A DNA stretch of 64,000 nucleotides from Asanoa ferruginea (GCF_003387075.1 NZ_QUMQ01000001.1:5890001-5954000), one strand, 5' to 3'; shown: positions 24,834 through 33,748, counted from the stretch's first letter. A program made the numbers and translations. The notes: generated by a model not told the origin, from the letters alone.

Positions 24834-25901
24834 CTAGAGCGCGAGGGTGTCCAGGTCCACGGCGTCGGCCATGGCCTGGGCACCCTTGTCGTTGAGGTGC
24901 ATGCCGTCGCCGGCGTCGAGGTCCGGGGCGATGAAGTCGGGTGCCGCCGGATTGGCGACGGCCCGGGCCACGTCGAAGACCGCGTCAAAAGCGTCCGTTG
25001 TACGGATCCAGTCGTTCACTTCGCGCCGGGCGGCGAGGCCTTCCGGCGTGCTGATCCCGGGGTAGATGGCGCCCGCGAACGGGCCGACGGTGGCGACCAG
25101 GATCTTCAGGCCGGCATCGTGGGCGCGCTCGGCGAGGTTCTCGAAACCGGCGATGAGATCGGCCGCGGTCGCGGGCGGCTCGCCGACCATGCCGGGGAGG
25201 GCGAAGTCGTTGATTCCGAAGTGGACCAGCACATGGGTGCGGCCGGGAACGTCGAGAACGTCTCGGTCGAAGCGGGCCAGCGCGTGCTCGCCGACCTCGT
25301 CGCGGAGCAGGCGGTTGCCGGCGATGCCCTGGTTGACCACCCAACCCCGGTCGAGGCGCCGGTTGAGGAAGTCGACGGACCGGTTGTTGGCGTCGATCGT
25401 GGAGCCGACGCCTTCGAACCAGGAGTCGCCGAACGCCACGGCGACCGCAGTGTCGTCTGGGGCGAGCACGTCGACGCCTTCGACGAAGAAGCGGCCTTCC
25501 ATCTGGTCGTCGCCGACCCGCGCGTTCACCGCAGGCTTGTGTGAATAGGTGGCCAGCCCGGTCTCGCCTGGGAACGAGAGGTTGAGGACCAGGTCGGCAC
25601 GGCGATCGACGCGCAGGTCGACCGGGTCGCTGGCGGCCTCGTCGCCCGCGGGGATGGTGACCTCCTTCGCGCCGTCGAAGGTGAGCGTGGCCTGCCCGTG
25701 GGCGCTGCCGACGCTCGCCGCGCCGATGGTCAAGGGGGCCCGGCCGAAGCGGTTGGTCAGGCGTACCCGAAGACGCTCTCCACCACCGGCCATGCGCAGC
25801 GCCTGCTCGATCGTCTGGTCGGCGAAACCGCGCGGCTCGGAGAGCTGGATCTGCTCGTAGGGACTGATCACGGCGGTGCGGAAACCGGCTGTCCAGATCA
25901 T
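24834..25901 (-). CDS. SGNH/GDSL-type esterase
   Basis: A 355-aa hydrolase with the four SGNH blocks: GDSWFEG (nucleophile Ser), GIAGNRLL (Gly), FGINDF (Asn) and DGMHLND (Asp-His). An N-terminal ~150-residue beta-rich domain precedes the catalytic fold, as in secreted or surface rhamnogalacturonan-acetylesterase relatives, but no signal peptide is visible. The ATG at 25901 has GGAG 6 nt upstream and gives a sensible N-terminus. It is divergent from a MarR gene across an 18-bp dyad, making it the probable target of that regulator. The substrate is unknown. Confidence 0.85.
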   Translation of the reverse strand: MIWTAGFRTAVISPYEQIQLSEPRGFADQTIEQALRMAGGGERLRVRLTNRFGRAPLTIGAASVGSAHGQATLTFDGAKEVTIPAGDEAASDPVDLRVDRRADLVLNLSFPGETGLATYSHKPAVNARVGDDQMEGRFFVEGVDVLAPDDTAVAVAFGDSWFEGVGSTIDANNRSVDFLNRRLDRGWVVNQGIAGNRLLRDEVGEHALARFDRDVLDVPGRTHVLVHFGINDFALPGMVGEPPATAADLIAGFENLAERAHDAGLKILVATVGPFAGAIYPGISTPEGLAARREVNDWIRTTDAFDAVFDVARAVANPAAPDFIAPDLDAGDGMHLNDKGAQAMADAVDLDTLAL

Positions 25902-25917
25902 GTTCACTCCCGTGGTT

Positions 25918-25935
25918 TGCTTCGAACTCGAAGCA
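25918..25935. promoter_or_regulatory. MarR operator (18-bp dyad)
   Basis: TGCTTCGA and TCGAAGCA are perfect inverted arms separated by AC, between the divergent SGNH esterase and MarR genes. The dyad covers the expected -35 region of the marR promoter. Size and symmetry are typical of MarR-family sites. Confidence 0.75.
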
Positions 25936-25943
25936 TACTCCGC

Positions 25944-25949
25944 TATCGT
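25944..25949 (+). promoter_or_regulatory. -10 element of marR
   Basis: TATCGT, 7 nt before the MarR ATG, is the same hexamer seen before the TetR gene at 1089. The close spacing suggests a leaderless or very short-leader transcript, although GAGGG also precedes the ATG. Confidence 0.4.
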
Positions 25950-25956
25950 GAGGGAC

Positions 25957-26448
25957 ATGACGAGCGCGCTCGATCCTCAGGAGCTGGGGGCCTACTTCGC
26001 GTTCATGGAAGCCAGCAGCCTGCTCTCTCACCAGGTCGAACAGCACCTGCGGGCCGAGGGTGATCTGCGTTACGTGCAGTTCCAGCTCCTCGCCCGCCTG
26101 GCCAACGCCCGCGGGCAGCTCACCATGACGGAGCTCGCCGACGGCGTCGTCTACAGCCGCAGCGGCCTGACCTACCAGGCCGGCCTGCTGGAGGCGGCCG
26201 GCCTGATCACCCGCGCCCCGTCGGCCGAGGACGAGCGCGCCACGCTGGTCACGATCACGGATGCCGGGCTGGCATTGTTCGCCCGCGTCCTGCCCGGCCA
26301 CGTCGAGGTCGTCCGGAGCCTGCTGTTCGATCCGCTCACCGGCGACGACGTCGACCACCTGGGCGACATCATGCAACGGATACGCGACCACATGCGTGCG
26401 CAGCCGCCCCGCTCCGCCGCGCCACGCAAACGCCGTTCAACTGGGTAG
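25957..26448 (+). CDS. MarR family transcriptional regulator
   Basis: A 163-aa winged-helix regulator. The DNA-binding segment includes LTMTELADGVVYSRSGLTYQAGLLEAAGLI and the wing SAEDERATLVTITDAG with the conserved Asp-Glu-Arg. The helical ends form the dimer interface. It is divergent from the SGNH esterase, with a perfect dyad in between that also overlaps its own promoter, so autoregulation and esterase control are expected. The last 12 bp overlap the convergent phzF-like gene. The ligand is unknown. Confidence 0.9.
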   Translation: MTSALDPQELGAYFAFMEASSLLSHQVEQHLRAEGDLRYVQFQLLARLANARGQLTMTELADGVVYSRSGLTYQAGLLEAAGLITRAPSAEDERATLVTITDAGLALFARVLPGHVEVVRSLLFDPLTGDDVDHLGDIMQRIRDHMRAQPPRSAAPRKRRSTG

Positions 26449-27279
26449 TGCGACGGCGGCACCGCTCACCGAGATGCCGGATCGCGGTTCCGCGGGGATC
26501 GACAGCGTCAGCACGCTCGGCCGCCCCATGTCGAGGCCCTGGTGCACCGTGACCGTGGCGGGCGGAGCCACCAACCCCAGCTCGCGCAGGTAGCCGCCGA
26601 ACGCCGCGGCCGCCGCGCCGGTGGCCGGGTCCTCGACGACACCACCGGGCGGGAAGGGGTTGCGCGCGTGGAACACGTGCGTGGCCTCGCGATAGACCAG
26701 GTCGATGGTGGTCCAGTCGCGTTGGGCCATCAGGCTGGCCAGGGCGGCCAGGTCGTAATCCAGGTCGGCCAGGCGTTGCCGGCTCGCGGCGGCGACGATG
26801 GGGTGCCAGGCGCCGGCGAACGCGACCCGCGGCGGCAACGTGGCGTCGAGGTCTTCCGGTGCCCAGCGGAGGGCGTCGAGCAGCGCCACGAGATCGCCGT
26901 CGGCGATGGGCTCGGTCCGTGGTGCGACGCTGACCAGGGTCGCGGTGACGATGCCATCCGCACCGACCTTTGTGGACACCTCGACCAGGCCGGCGCGGGT
27001 GTCCAGCCGCATTGTTCCCGGGCCGTGCCGCTCGGCGTAGGCAGCCGCCGAGGCGATGGTCGCGTGACCGCAGAACGGCACCTCCGCCTTCGGGCTGAAG
27101 TAACGCACGTCGAAGTCCTCGTCGCCGCGCGCCACCAGGAACGCCGTCTCGGAATAGCCGACCTCGGCGGCCACGCGCTGCATGTCGGCGTCACTGACTC
27201 CGGTCGCATCGAGCACCACGCCGGCCGGATTGCCACCCGCCGGGTCGGCGCTGAACGCCACGTACCGCAGGATCTCCAT
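26437..27279 (-). CDS. PhzF family isomerase/epimerase-like protein
   Basis: A 280-aa protein with the PhzF two-barrel fold. Family landmarks are ADPAGGNPAGVVLDA near the N-terminus (with the GGNPAGV turn), the catalytic-Glu region GYSETAFL, VPFCGHATIASAAA in the first lobe, and DPATGAAAAAFGGYL in the second. PhzF relatives isomerise trans-2,3-dihydro-3-hydroxyanthranilate in phenazine synthesis, but no other phenazine genes are nearby, so a different small-molecule epimerisation is more likely. It is transcribed alone, tail-to-tail with marR. Confidence 0.88.
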   Translation of the reverse strand: MEILRYVAFSADPAGGNPAGVVLDATGVSDADMQRVAAEVGYSETAFLVARGDEDFDVRYFSPKAEVPFCGHATIASAAAYAERHGPGTMRLDTRAGLVEVSTKVGADGIVTATLVSVAPRTEPIADGDLVALLDALRWAPEDLDATLPPRVAFAGAWHPIVAAASRQRLADLDYDLAALASLMAQRDWTTIDLVYREATHVFHARNPFPPGGVVEDPATGAAAAAFGGYLRELGLVAPPATVTVHQGLDMGRPSVLTLSIPAEPRSGISVSGAAVALPS

Positions 27280-27305
27280 GCCCGAAGACCCTACGTCCCG
27301 TGCGG

Positions 27306-28067
27306 TCAGCCGGGGTTCGGACGCGACCGGTCGGGCGCGGTAATCGCGGGGGTCAGCAGTGCGAGTTCGCGGGCCAGCTCGGCTTCGGCGGTGACCCGCG
27401 AAGCGAAGGGCAGCCGGGCGTCGTGATGCCCCTGGCGGGTCTCGGACCGCAGCGTCAGCCCGTCGGCGTCGATCGCGACCGGGGCGAGCCGCCCGCGCGC
27501 CGAGGCGAGCCGGGCCGGCAGGGTCAGCCCGTCGAGGCCGTGCCGGACGAGTTGGTGCAGGTAGGTGGCCTCGATAGCCGCGAGAGGGTCGGGCCGGGCG
27601 GCGCGGTAGGCGTCGACTGCCACGTCATCGGAGGTCGAGTGCCGCTCGAGGCGCACCGCCACCGGCTCGACGGCCCACAGGGCGACCGGGGGCAGGTCGA
27701 GCAGGGCATCGATGGTGCCGGCGTCGCAGTCGTCGAGGGTTGCCGGGTCGAGCGCTCGCACGGTCCCCGTGACGGTCACCCGGGCCCGCACCCGGCAGCG
27801 CACCGGCACCGGGACCACGGAGGTCACTTCGAGCCGCAGCCCGCCGGGTCGGCTGCGCGCCGCGACGAGCTGGCCTCCGGCCGGTGTCATCGCGTCGACC
27901 GCGAGCGCGATCGAGCCGTCGGGGAGCATGGTGTGTGCGGCGATGAGCTCGGTGGCCGTGTCGCCCGTGCGGATCAGCAACGAGCCGGACACCGCCAGGA
28001 CCGATCGCGTCGCGACCGCGTCGCGGATGGGCATGCCGTCCGACATCCGGCTCGCGTCCGGCGCCAT
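27306..28067 (-). CDS. DUF2470-like, iron-regulated protein
   Basis: A 253-aa soluble protein. The C-terminal ~100 residues (PLAAIEATYLHQLVRHGLDG onward) resemble DUF2470, a domain found in HugZ-type haem-utilisation proteins; the N-terminal half (LLIRTGDTATELIAAH, GSIALAVDAMTPAGG) fits the flavin-reductase-like split barrel that usually accompanies it. Strong AAGGAGG lies 4 nt before the ATG. An iron-box match with 15 of 19 consensus positions sits 32 nt upstream, so expression should rise in iron starvation under a DtxR/IdeR repressor. A role in haem or siderophore-iron handling is inferred from domain and control; no enzymatic activity is shown. Confidence 0.65.
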   Translation of the reverse strand: MAPDASRMSDGMPIRDAVATRSVLAVSGSLLIRTGDTATELIAAHTMLPDGSIALAVDAMTPAGGQLVAARSRPGGLRLEVTSVVPVPVRCRVRARVTVTGTVRALDPATLDDCDAGTIDALLDLPPVALWAVEPVAVRLERHSTSDDVAVDAYRAARPDPLAAIEATYLHQLVRHGLDGLTLPARLASARGRLAPVAIDADGLTLRSETRQGHHDARLPFASRVTAEAELARELALLTPAITAPDRSRPNPG

Positions 28068-28098
28068 GCGGCCTCCTTGGTCGGGAATGAGGAGGCCT

Positions 28099-28117
28099 AA
28101 AGGATAGCCTTACCTAA
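28099..28117 (-). promoter_or_regulatory. iron box (DtxR/IdeR/DmdR site)
   Basis: Reading the minus strand, TTAGGTAAGGCTATCCTTT matches 15 of 19 positions of the actinobacterial iron box TTAGGTTAGGCTAACCTAA. It lies just upstream of the DUF2470-like gene. Confidence 0.75.
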
Positions 28118-28145
28118 TTCCCGACCGGAAGGAGGCCGGCCCTGG

Positions 28146-28442
28146 TCAGCGGGGCTGGTAGGTCAGGCAGTCGCTCACGGTGGCGCCGGGACCGATCTTC
28201 ACGGATTCGGCCTTGCACGCCAGGTTGGTGTTGTGGACGCACTGCGTGCGCGCGCAGGCCCCGACGGTGCCGGTGACATCGGCGATGCCGCCGCGCACCG
28301 ACGACTCGACGAACGTCGCACAGGAAGCGGAGTCACCAGCGGACGCAACGGTCACGGCTGGCGCGTGGCAGCCACCGTCGTTGAAGCTGCACGCGGTGGC
28401 GGCACATTCGCGGACGGCGGGCATCTGCAGGAGAGTTCTCAT
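28146..28442 (-). CDS. DUF1540 cysteine-rich protein
   Basis: A 98-aa protein with two DUF1540 units, each with spaced cysteines: VRECAATACSFNDGGCHAP near the N-terminus and VGACARTQCVHNTNLACKA near the C-terminus. The conserved Cys pattern suggests metal binding. The ATG at 28442 has GGAGG 5 nt upstream; a longer reading frame upstream lacks family features. A second iron-box-like site lies about 165 nt upstream, so this gene may also respond to iron. Function of DUF1540 is unknown; metal storage or sensing is a guess from the cysteines and context. Confidence 0.78.
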   Translation of the reverse strand: MRTLLQMPAVRECAATACSFNDGGCHAPAVTVASAGDSASCATFVESSVRGGIADVTGTVGACARTQCVHNTNLACKAESVKIGPGATVSDCLTYQPR

Positions 28443-28605
28443 GACGTCCTCCGTTTTGCTGAATTGTTCGCGCCAATCATTCCGGGCGCGATTAAGGGTA
28501 GCAACAAATGGTCGGAGGCGTGCGCCGTTGTGTCGGCGGTACAAGCATAACCGCAGGTCAGACGGGTGCAGAATGGCGAAGAAAGAATAGCGCGACGGCG
28601 AATTA

Positions 28606-28624
28606 CGAGGTAAGCCTAGGCTAA
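28606..28624 (-). promoter_or_regulatory. second iron-box-like site
   Basis: Minus-strand TTAGCCTAGGCTTACCTCG matches 14 of 19 iron-box positions, including the central TAGGCT. It straddles the stop of the SDR gene and precedes the DUF1540 gene in the same direction, which it probably controls. Confidence 0.5.
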
Positions 28625-29548
28625 TTCAGGAGAGGCAACGCTAATTGAACTTCCGTCCCTCGAGTTACTTAGGAGTTCGCCTGTCGCGGCCCACAACCGG
28701 CGTTCCCGATCACGGTCGTGTGCCGTCGGTCGCACCTGTGCCACCGTGTCGCGGACCACGAACGCGCCGTCGCGCAGCCCCGCCCATCGCTCGTCGAGCG
28801 CGATCGACGCCAGCATCGGCCCGGACCGCTCGGGCGTGGCGACACCGGGCAGCCGCGCGAGCCCTCGCCCGATCGCCTGGAGCGCCGCGGGCGCACCGCG
28901 GCCGAGGGCGGTGCCGGGCATCCAGCCGGGCTCGAACACCGACACGCCGACACCCGGCCCGACCCGTCGTTGCAGCTCGTGGGCGTAGTAGAGGACGGCC
29001 AGCTTGGCGTTGGAGTAGGCAACACCGGCGCTACCCGCCGCCGGCCGCGCGAGCTCGACCGGATCCTGCCATCGCGCCGCCGGCACGCGCAGCAGCCGCC
29101 GCCAGACGTTGGCGTAGTAGGTGTTGGAGCCCAGCAGCACGATCCGGGCCGGCGCGCTGAGCGAGCCGAGAAGGTCGCCGATGAGCTGGGCGTGGGCGAG
29201 ATAGTTCACGGCGAACGTCAGCTCGAACCCGTCGGCCGAGGCCTGCCGGGTGTCCGCCGACATGGCCCCGGCGTTGGCCACCAGCGCCCCCAACGGCCGC
29301 GCCGCGCCGCTCGCGAGCAGTTCCCGCACGGTCGCCGCCGCGGCCCGCACGTCGGCGAGCCGGGACAGGTCGCAACCGATCTCGTGCGCCACCGCGCCGA
29401 GCGCCCGGGCCTCGTCGGCGACGCCGGTCAGTGCCACACCGCCGCGCCCCACCAGCAACAGGTCGGGCCGAGCCGGGTGGGCCGCCATCGCCAGGACCGC
29501 GGCCCGGCCGAGGCCCCGAGTCGGGCCGGTGATCACTACAGAAGTCAT
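28616..29548 (-). CDS. short-chain dehydrogenase/reductase
   Basis: A 310-aa SDR of the protochlorophyllide-reductase/retinol-dehydrogenase-like subgroup. The cofactor motif TGPTRGLG is at residues 8-15, then the NAG motif (VANAGAMS), FAVNYLAH and the catalytic YSNAK (Tyr-x3-Lys) near residue 180. The TGxxxGxG form is classical. Physiological substrate is unknown. It is divergent from the XRE-family regulator gene at 29651, whose product could control it. Confidence 0.87.
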   Translation of the reverse strand: MTSVVITGPTRGLGRAAVLAMAAHPARPDLLLVGRGGVALTGVADEARALGAVAHEIGCDLSRLADVRAAAATVRELLASGAARPLGALVANAGAMSADTRQASADGFELTFAVNYLAHAQLIGDLLGSLSAPARIVLLGSNTYYANVWRRLLRVPAARWQDPVELARPAAGSAGVAYSNAKLAVLYYAHELQRRVGPGVGVSVFEPGWMPGTALGRGAPAALQAIGRGLARLPGVATPERSGPMLASIALDERWAGLRDGAFVVRDTVAQVRPTAHDRDRERRLWAATGELLSNSRDGSSISVASPELA

Positions 29549-29650
29549 GGATCCAGCTAACGACGGTTCCGCGGGGCCAGGCAGTCGTCGGGTTTTCGTA
29601 GGACTACCAGGGCCAGGACACCCCGCAGCGGCCTGGCAATACTGGAAGAC

Positions 29651-30494
29651 GTGGAGGCGTGGGAGTTCGGCCGGACCGTCCGCCGCTGGCGTGACCGGGC
29701 GGCGCCCGAGTCGGTGGGCCTGCCGGCGGGACGGCGGCGCCGAGCGGCCGGGCTGCGCCGCGAAACTGGCCGCGATCGCCGGAATCTCCGCCGGCTACCT
29801 GACCCGCCTCGAACAGGGCCGCGCGACCGCACCGTCGGCCCAGGTCGTGGAGGCCCTCGCGCGGGCGCTGCGGCTGGCCGACGCCGAACGCGACCTGCTC
29901 TACCAGTTGGCCGGTCACGCCGCGCCCGGGAAGGGGATCGTCCCCTCGCGGCTGACGCCGAGCGTGCAGCGCCTGCTCGACCGCCTGGCACACACCCCGG
30001 TCGTCGTCTACGACGCGACCTGGACGCTCGTGCTGGCCAACGCACCCTACGACGCCCTGATGGGCGCGACTTCGGGCTGGCGTGGCATCGAGCGCAACGC
30101 CGTCTGGCGCAACCTCCTGGGCCCAGAAAGCCGCGTCGTGCACACGAAGCAGGAGCAGGCCGACCACGAGGCGCGGTTGGTCGCCGACCTGCGGCTGACC
30201 GCCTCCCGCTATCCGGCCGACCGGGCCCTGCGCCGCCTCGTCAGCGACCTCGCGGCGCAGAGCCCCCGCTTCGCCGGGCTCTGGGATTCCGACATCCCGC
30301 CGCCACCGCCGGATCCGTCGAAACACAAGACGATCGACCACCCGGCGGTCGGCCGGATCACCCTCGACTGCGACACCCTCGTCGTCGCCATCGACGACCT
30401 GCGGATCACCGTCTACACCGCCGAACCCGGCACCGACGACGCCGACCGGCTCGCCCTCGCCCTCGTCCTCGGCACCCAGGCCCTGATCGACTAG
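29651..30494 (+). pseudogene. XRE/MmyB-type regulator with apparent frameshift
   Basis: The GTG at 29651 (GGAAG upstream) begins an MmyB-like regulator: EAWEFGRTVRRWRDRAAPES, then RRRRAAGLRRE. At about 29762-29767 the frame must shift to continue with LAAIAGISAGYLTRLEQGR, the rest of the helix-turn-helix. The C-terminal MmyB ligand-binding domain follows (VVVYDATWTLVLANAPYDAL, RLTASRYPADRALRRLV). The joint CGCGAAACTGG looks 2 nt short of the usual family spelling for RREELA. Either the gene is broken or the base count is wrong here. Relatives usually control an adjacent dehydrogenase, which fits the divergent SDR. The stop overlaps the convergent aldo-keto reductase stop. Confidence 0.78.
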
Positions 30495-31336
30495 CCGAGC
30501 TGCCGGAGATCGTCCTCGGTCAGCTTGAGCTCACCGGCCGCGACGTTCTGCTCCAGGTGCGCCAGGGAGCTCGTACCCGGAATGAGCATGATGTTGGGTG
30601 ATCGCGCCAGCAGCCAGGCGAGCGCCACCTGGGGCACGGTGGCCCCGAGTCGGTCGGCCACGGCGGTCAGGCGCTCGGCGGCCAGTGGCTGGTAGCCGCC
30701 GACCGGGAAGAACGGCACGTAGGCGATGCCGGCCTCGGCGCAGGCGTCGACGATCGGGTCGTCGTCGCGCGCCGCGATGTTGTAGAGGTTCTGCACGCAG
30801 ACGATGTCGGCGACCGCGCGGGCCCGGGCGAACTCGGCCAGGGTCACGTTCGAGATGCCCAGGTGCCGGATGAGGCCCTCCGCGCGCAGCGACATCAGGG
30901 TCTCCAGCGCGGCTTCCAGCGGCGGGTCGGTGTGGCCGCGGTCGCCCATCCGCAGGTTGACCACGTCGAGCCGGTCGACGCCGAGGGAGCGCAGGTTGGC
31001 CTCGACGCCGCGGCGCAGCCCTTCCGGGGTGAGGCCGCGTTGCTCGCCGGCCGGCAGGGTGATGTCGCCGCCCTCGACCAGAGCGCCGACCTTGGTCACA
31101 ATCACCAGATCATCCGGGTACGGGTGGAGCGCGGCGCGGATCAACTCGTTGGCGGCCACGCCGTCCCGGGCGTAGTAGTGCGAGGTGTCGAGGTGGTTGA
31201 CGCCGAGGTCCGCGGCCCGGCGCAGGATCGCCAGCGCGGTGTCGAGGTCGGGCCGGCCGCCCCTCGGCCAGCCGGTGAGCTTCATGGTTCCGTAGCCGAC
31301 CCGGTTGACGATCAGGTCGCCGAGCAAGTTCGCCAT
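30491..31336 (-). CDS. aldo/keto reductase
   Basis: A 281-aa NADPH-dependent (alpha/beta)8-barrel oxidoreductase. GYGTMKLTG near the N-terminus, DTSHYYARDG (catalytic Asp and Tyr), VTKVGALVEG (Lys) and LGISNVTLAEF (nucleotide phosphate loop) mark the active site. The C-terminal cofactor region is LIPGTSSLAHLEQN. It resembles the YajO/Tas-like group that reduces aldehydes or sugars. The ATG at 31336 follows the MmpL gene by 14 bp, so the two may be cotranscribed. Confidence 0.9.
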   Translation of the reverse strand: MANLLGDLIVNRVGYGTMKLTGWPRGGRPDLDTALAILRRAADLGVNHLDTSHYYARDGVAANELIRAALHPYPDDLVIVTKVGALVEGGDITLPAGEQRGLTPEGLRRGVEANLRSLGVDRLDVVNLRMGDRGHTDPPLEAALETLMSLRAEGLIRHLGISNVTLAEFARARAVADIVCVQNLYNIAARDDDPIVDACAEAGIAYVPFFPVGGYQPLAAERLTAVADRLGATVPQVALAWLLARSPNIMLIPGTSSLAHLEQNVAAGELKLTEDDLRQLG

Positions 31337-31350
31337 GATCGGCGACCGTA

Positions 31351-33501
31351 TCAGCCGGTCCTGGTGACTTCCTGGGCCGCGGCTTCCTGGTCGGCCCGGT
31401 GCCGACCGTTGCGGTCCTGATGGCCCGGCCACCACGCCGCGTGGCCCATCAGGGCGGTGAGCGCCGGAGTCAGGAACAGCGCCATGACGAACGCGACGAT
31501 GGCGATGCCGCCGGAGATCGCGAAGCCCATCTCGGTGAGCAGGCTGTTGCCGGCGAGCATGAGCGACGCGAAGGTGCCGGCCAGGATCAGCCCGGCGGCG
31601 GCGACGGTCGGGCCGGCGTGCCGCACCGACATCGAGGCCGCTTCGCGCGGACTTCGGCCCTCGCGGGCTTCCTCGCGTAGTCGGGCGATCATCAGGATGT
31701 TGTAGTCGGTGCCGAGGGCCACCACGAACAAATACATGATCACCGGGAGGATGAAGATCAGGCCGGGCTCGCCCTGGATCTTCTGGAAGACCAGCACGGT
31801 CGCGCCGAGCGTGGCCGCGAAGCCGAGACCGACGGAGAGCATCAGATACCAGGGCGCGACCAGGCTCCGCAGCAGCAGGCCGAGAATGATCATGATGAGG
31901 ATCGCGGCGACCGGGAAGACCACGAGGTAGTCGTGGTTGACCGCGGCCTGGATGTCGACGAAGACCGCGGTGATCCCGCCGACGTACGCCGTCATTCCCG
32001 GTGGCGCCGACGCGTGCGCCGCGTCGCGCAGCGGACCCTTGACGGTCTCCAGGGCCGCGTGTGACTGCGGATTGGTCGCGAGCGTCACCTGGAAGTCGGC
32101 GACCGTCTTGTCGGCCGAGAGAGTCGCGGGGGAGACCTGCCCGACGCCCGGGACCGCGCTCAGCTTGGCCTGGTAGGCGGTCAACTGGTCGGCGGCCAGC
32201 GGCGTCCCGCCGTCGGACTTGAGGAACACCTGCGACGGCTCGGTCGCGCCGGCGGGCAGGCCCTTGAGCAGTTCCGCCTGCCAGACCGTCGACTCGGACG
32301 CCTTCGAGGTGGACCCGCCGCCGAGGTCGAAGTTCGGTGAGAAGCCGAGCGCGAAGATCGCCAACACCACGAGGACAAGACCCGAGGCTCCGGCGTACGC
32401 GACCGGGCGGCGACCCACCGAGCGGCCGAGGGCGGCGAACCGGGCGCCGGTCGGTTCCTTCTTCCACGCCTTCGACGGCCAGAACACCTTCGTGCCGAGC
32501 AGCGACACGATCGCCGGGATCAGCGTGAGGCCGGCGAGCAGCGTCGTGGCCACGGCGATCGCCAGGGCCGGGCCGAGCGACTTGAACAACCCCAGCGTCG
32601 ACAGGGTCAGCGCGAGGAACGCGATGATCACCGCGCCGGCCGCGGAGGCGATCGCCTCGCCGACCCGGGTCACCGAACTGACCATGGCGGTCTTCGGATC
32701 CTCACCGAGGCGCAGCCGTTCCCGATATCGGAACATCAGGAACAGGATGTAGTCGGTGCCGACGCCGAACAGCACCACGATCAGGAACGCGCTGATCGAA
32801 CTGTCCGTCTTGAGGTTGAACGCGCTGTTCGCCCAGCCGATCAAACCGGTCGCGACCTGCGACACCACGCCGATCGTGATGATCGGCAGCAGGGCGATGA
32901 TCGGGCTCCGGAAGATGATCAGGAGCAGCACCAGGATCAGGCCGATCGTGGCCACCCCGATGATGATGTTGGCCCGGTTGCCCGAGTCCTGTTGATCGAG
33001 GGCCTGCGCCGCTCCGCCGGTGATGCCGCCCTTGAGGTCGGTGCCGTGGAGTTGCTGCTGGAGGCTGTCGCGCAGGGCCTGCACCGCTTCACCGGGCGCC
33101 TTGTCGCCCGGATCCGTCTGCTGCGGCATCTGCACGGCGATGATCTGGATCAGCTTGTTGGCCGAGGCCGGCGCCGCCGCGATGTTGGTCAGGTTCGGGA
33201 TGTGCTGGCTGGTCAGCGTCTGCGCGATCGACGCGACCTTCGCCGAGTCGGCACCGGTGAGCGGCCCGCCGTCGCCGCGTTCGAGCACGATGATCGCCGA
33301 CGGCGTCGCGGCGTGCGGGAACGCCGCCTCCTGGATGTCCTGTGCCTGGATCGACTCGTAGTGCGTCGGGAGGAACGACGCCTCGTCGGTCGTGGTGGTC
33401 AGCTTCGGCGCGAACCCGATGATCGCCACCGCCGCGATCAGCCAGACGACGATCACCCAGATCGGGTGCCGAACCACGACCCGCCCCAGCACACCGAACA
33501 C
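31351..33501 (-). CDS. MMPL/RND family exporter
   Basis: A 716-aa integral membrane transporter with the duplicated RND layout: one helix, a large extracytoplasmic loop (about residues 40-170), five helices, then the same again. The first half ends at VATTLLAGLTLIPAIVSLLG and the second contains LGTDYNILMIARLREEAREG, a characteristic MMPL element (also GVGTDYILFLMFRYRERL in the first half). MMPL proteins move lipids, siderophores or hydrophobic drugs using the proton gradient. The GTG at 33501 is preferred because GGGAGG lies 8 nt upstream. The substrate is unknown, and no polyketide or lipid-synthesis genes adjoin it. Confidence 0.88.
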   Translation of the reverse strand: MFGVLGRVVVRHPIWVIVVWLIAAVAIIGFAPKLTTTTDEASFLPTHYESIQAQDIQEAAFPHAATPSAIIVLERGDGGPLTGADSAKVASIAQTLTSQHIPNLTNIAAAPASANKLIQIIAVQMPQQTDPGDKAPGEAVQALRDSLQQQLHGTDLKGGITGGAAQALDQQDSGNRANIIIGVATIGLILVLLLIIFRSPIIALLPIITIGVVSQVATGLIGWANSAFNLKTDSSISAFLIVVLFGVGTDYILFLMFRYRERLRLGEDPKTAMVSSVTRVGEAIASAAGAVIIAFLALTLSTLGLFKSLGPALAIAVATTLLAGLTLIPAIVSLLGTKVFWPSKAWKKEPTGARFAALGRSVGRRPVAYAGASGLVLVVLAIFALGFSPNFDLGGGSTSKASESTVWQAELLKGLPAGATEPSQVFLKSDGGTPLAADQLTAYQAKLSAVPGVGQVSPATLSADKTVADFQVTLATNPQSHAALETVKGPLRDAAHASAPPGMTAYVGGITAVFVDIQAAVNHDYLVVFPVAAILIMIILGLLLRSLVAPWYLMLSVGLGFAATLGATVLVFQKIQGEPGLIFILPVIMYLFVVALGTDYNILMIARLREEAREGRSPREAASMSVRHAGPTVAAAGLILAGTFASLMLAGNSLLTEMGFAISGGIAIVAFVMALFLTPALTALMGHAAWWPGHQDRNGRHRADQEAAAQEVTRTG

Positions 33502-33664
33502 GAGTGGTACCTCCCAGTAGCGACGAGCGGGTCGGCCACTCGAACTTCCTGATCGCCAAACTAGACGGCTGTCGCCGGGCCCACCCCATGATTCCAATCA
33601 CCTGACCTGCGGGATCGTGCTCCGACTCCCTGCTGGCTGTCAGCTTCCGTCCAGGTTGGGGTGT

Positions 33665-33699
33665 GCTGGAGTCCAGCCATTGCAGTGACTGTGAGTCAC
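33665..33699. promoter_or_regulatory. two adjacent inverted repeats upstream of MMPL gene
   Basis: GCTGGA-g-TCCAGC (33665-33677) and GTGACT-gtg-AGTCAC (33685-33699) are both perfect. They lie between the end of the PAP2 gene and the MMPL gene. Odd-length spacers and absence of a T-tract argue against a terminator; protein-binding sites for MMPL control are possible. Confidence 0.35.
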
Positions 33700-33748
33700 C
33701 CTGGCTTCGCGGTATCGGCGGGTGTACATCCGTCCATTCCAGACGGAT

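Noticed and set aside
26437-27279. Phenazine biosynthesis locus
   Set aside because: Only a PhzF-type protein is present; no phzA/B, D, E or G homologues adjoin it.
33665-33699. Intrinsic terminator for the PAP2 gene
   Set aside because: The two inverted repeats have 1- and 3-nt spacers and no T-run, so they cannot form normal terminator hairpins.
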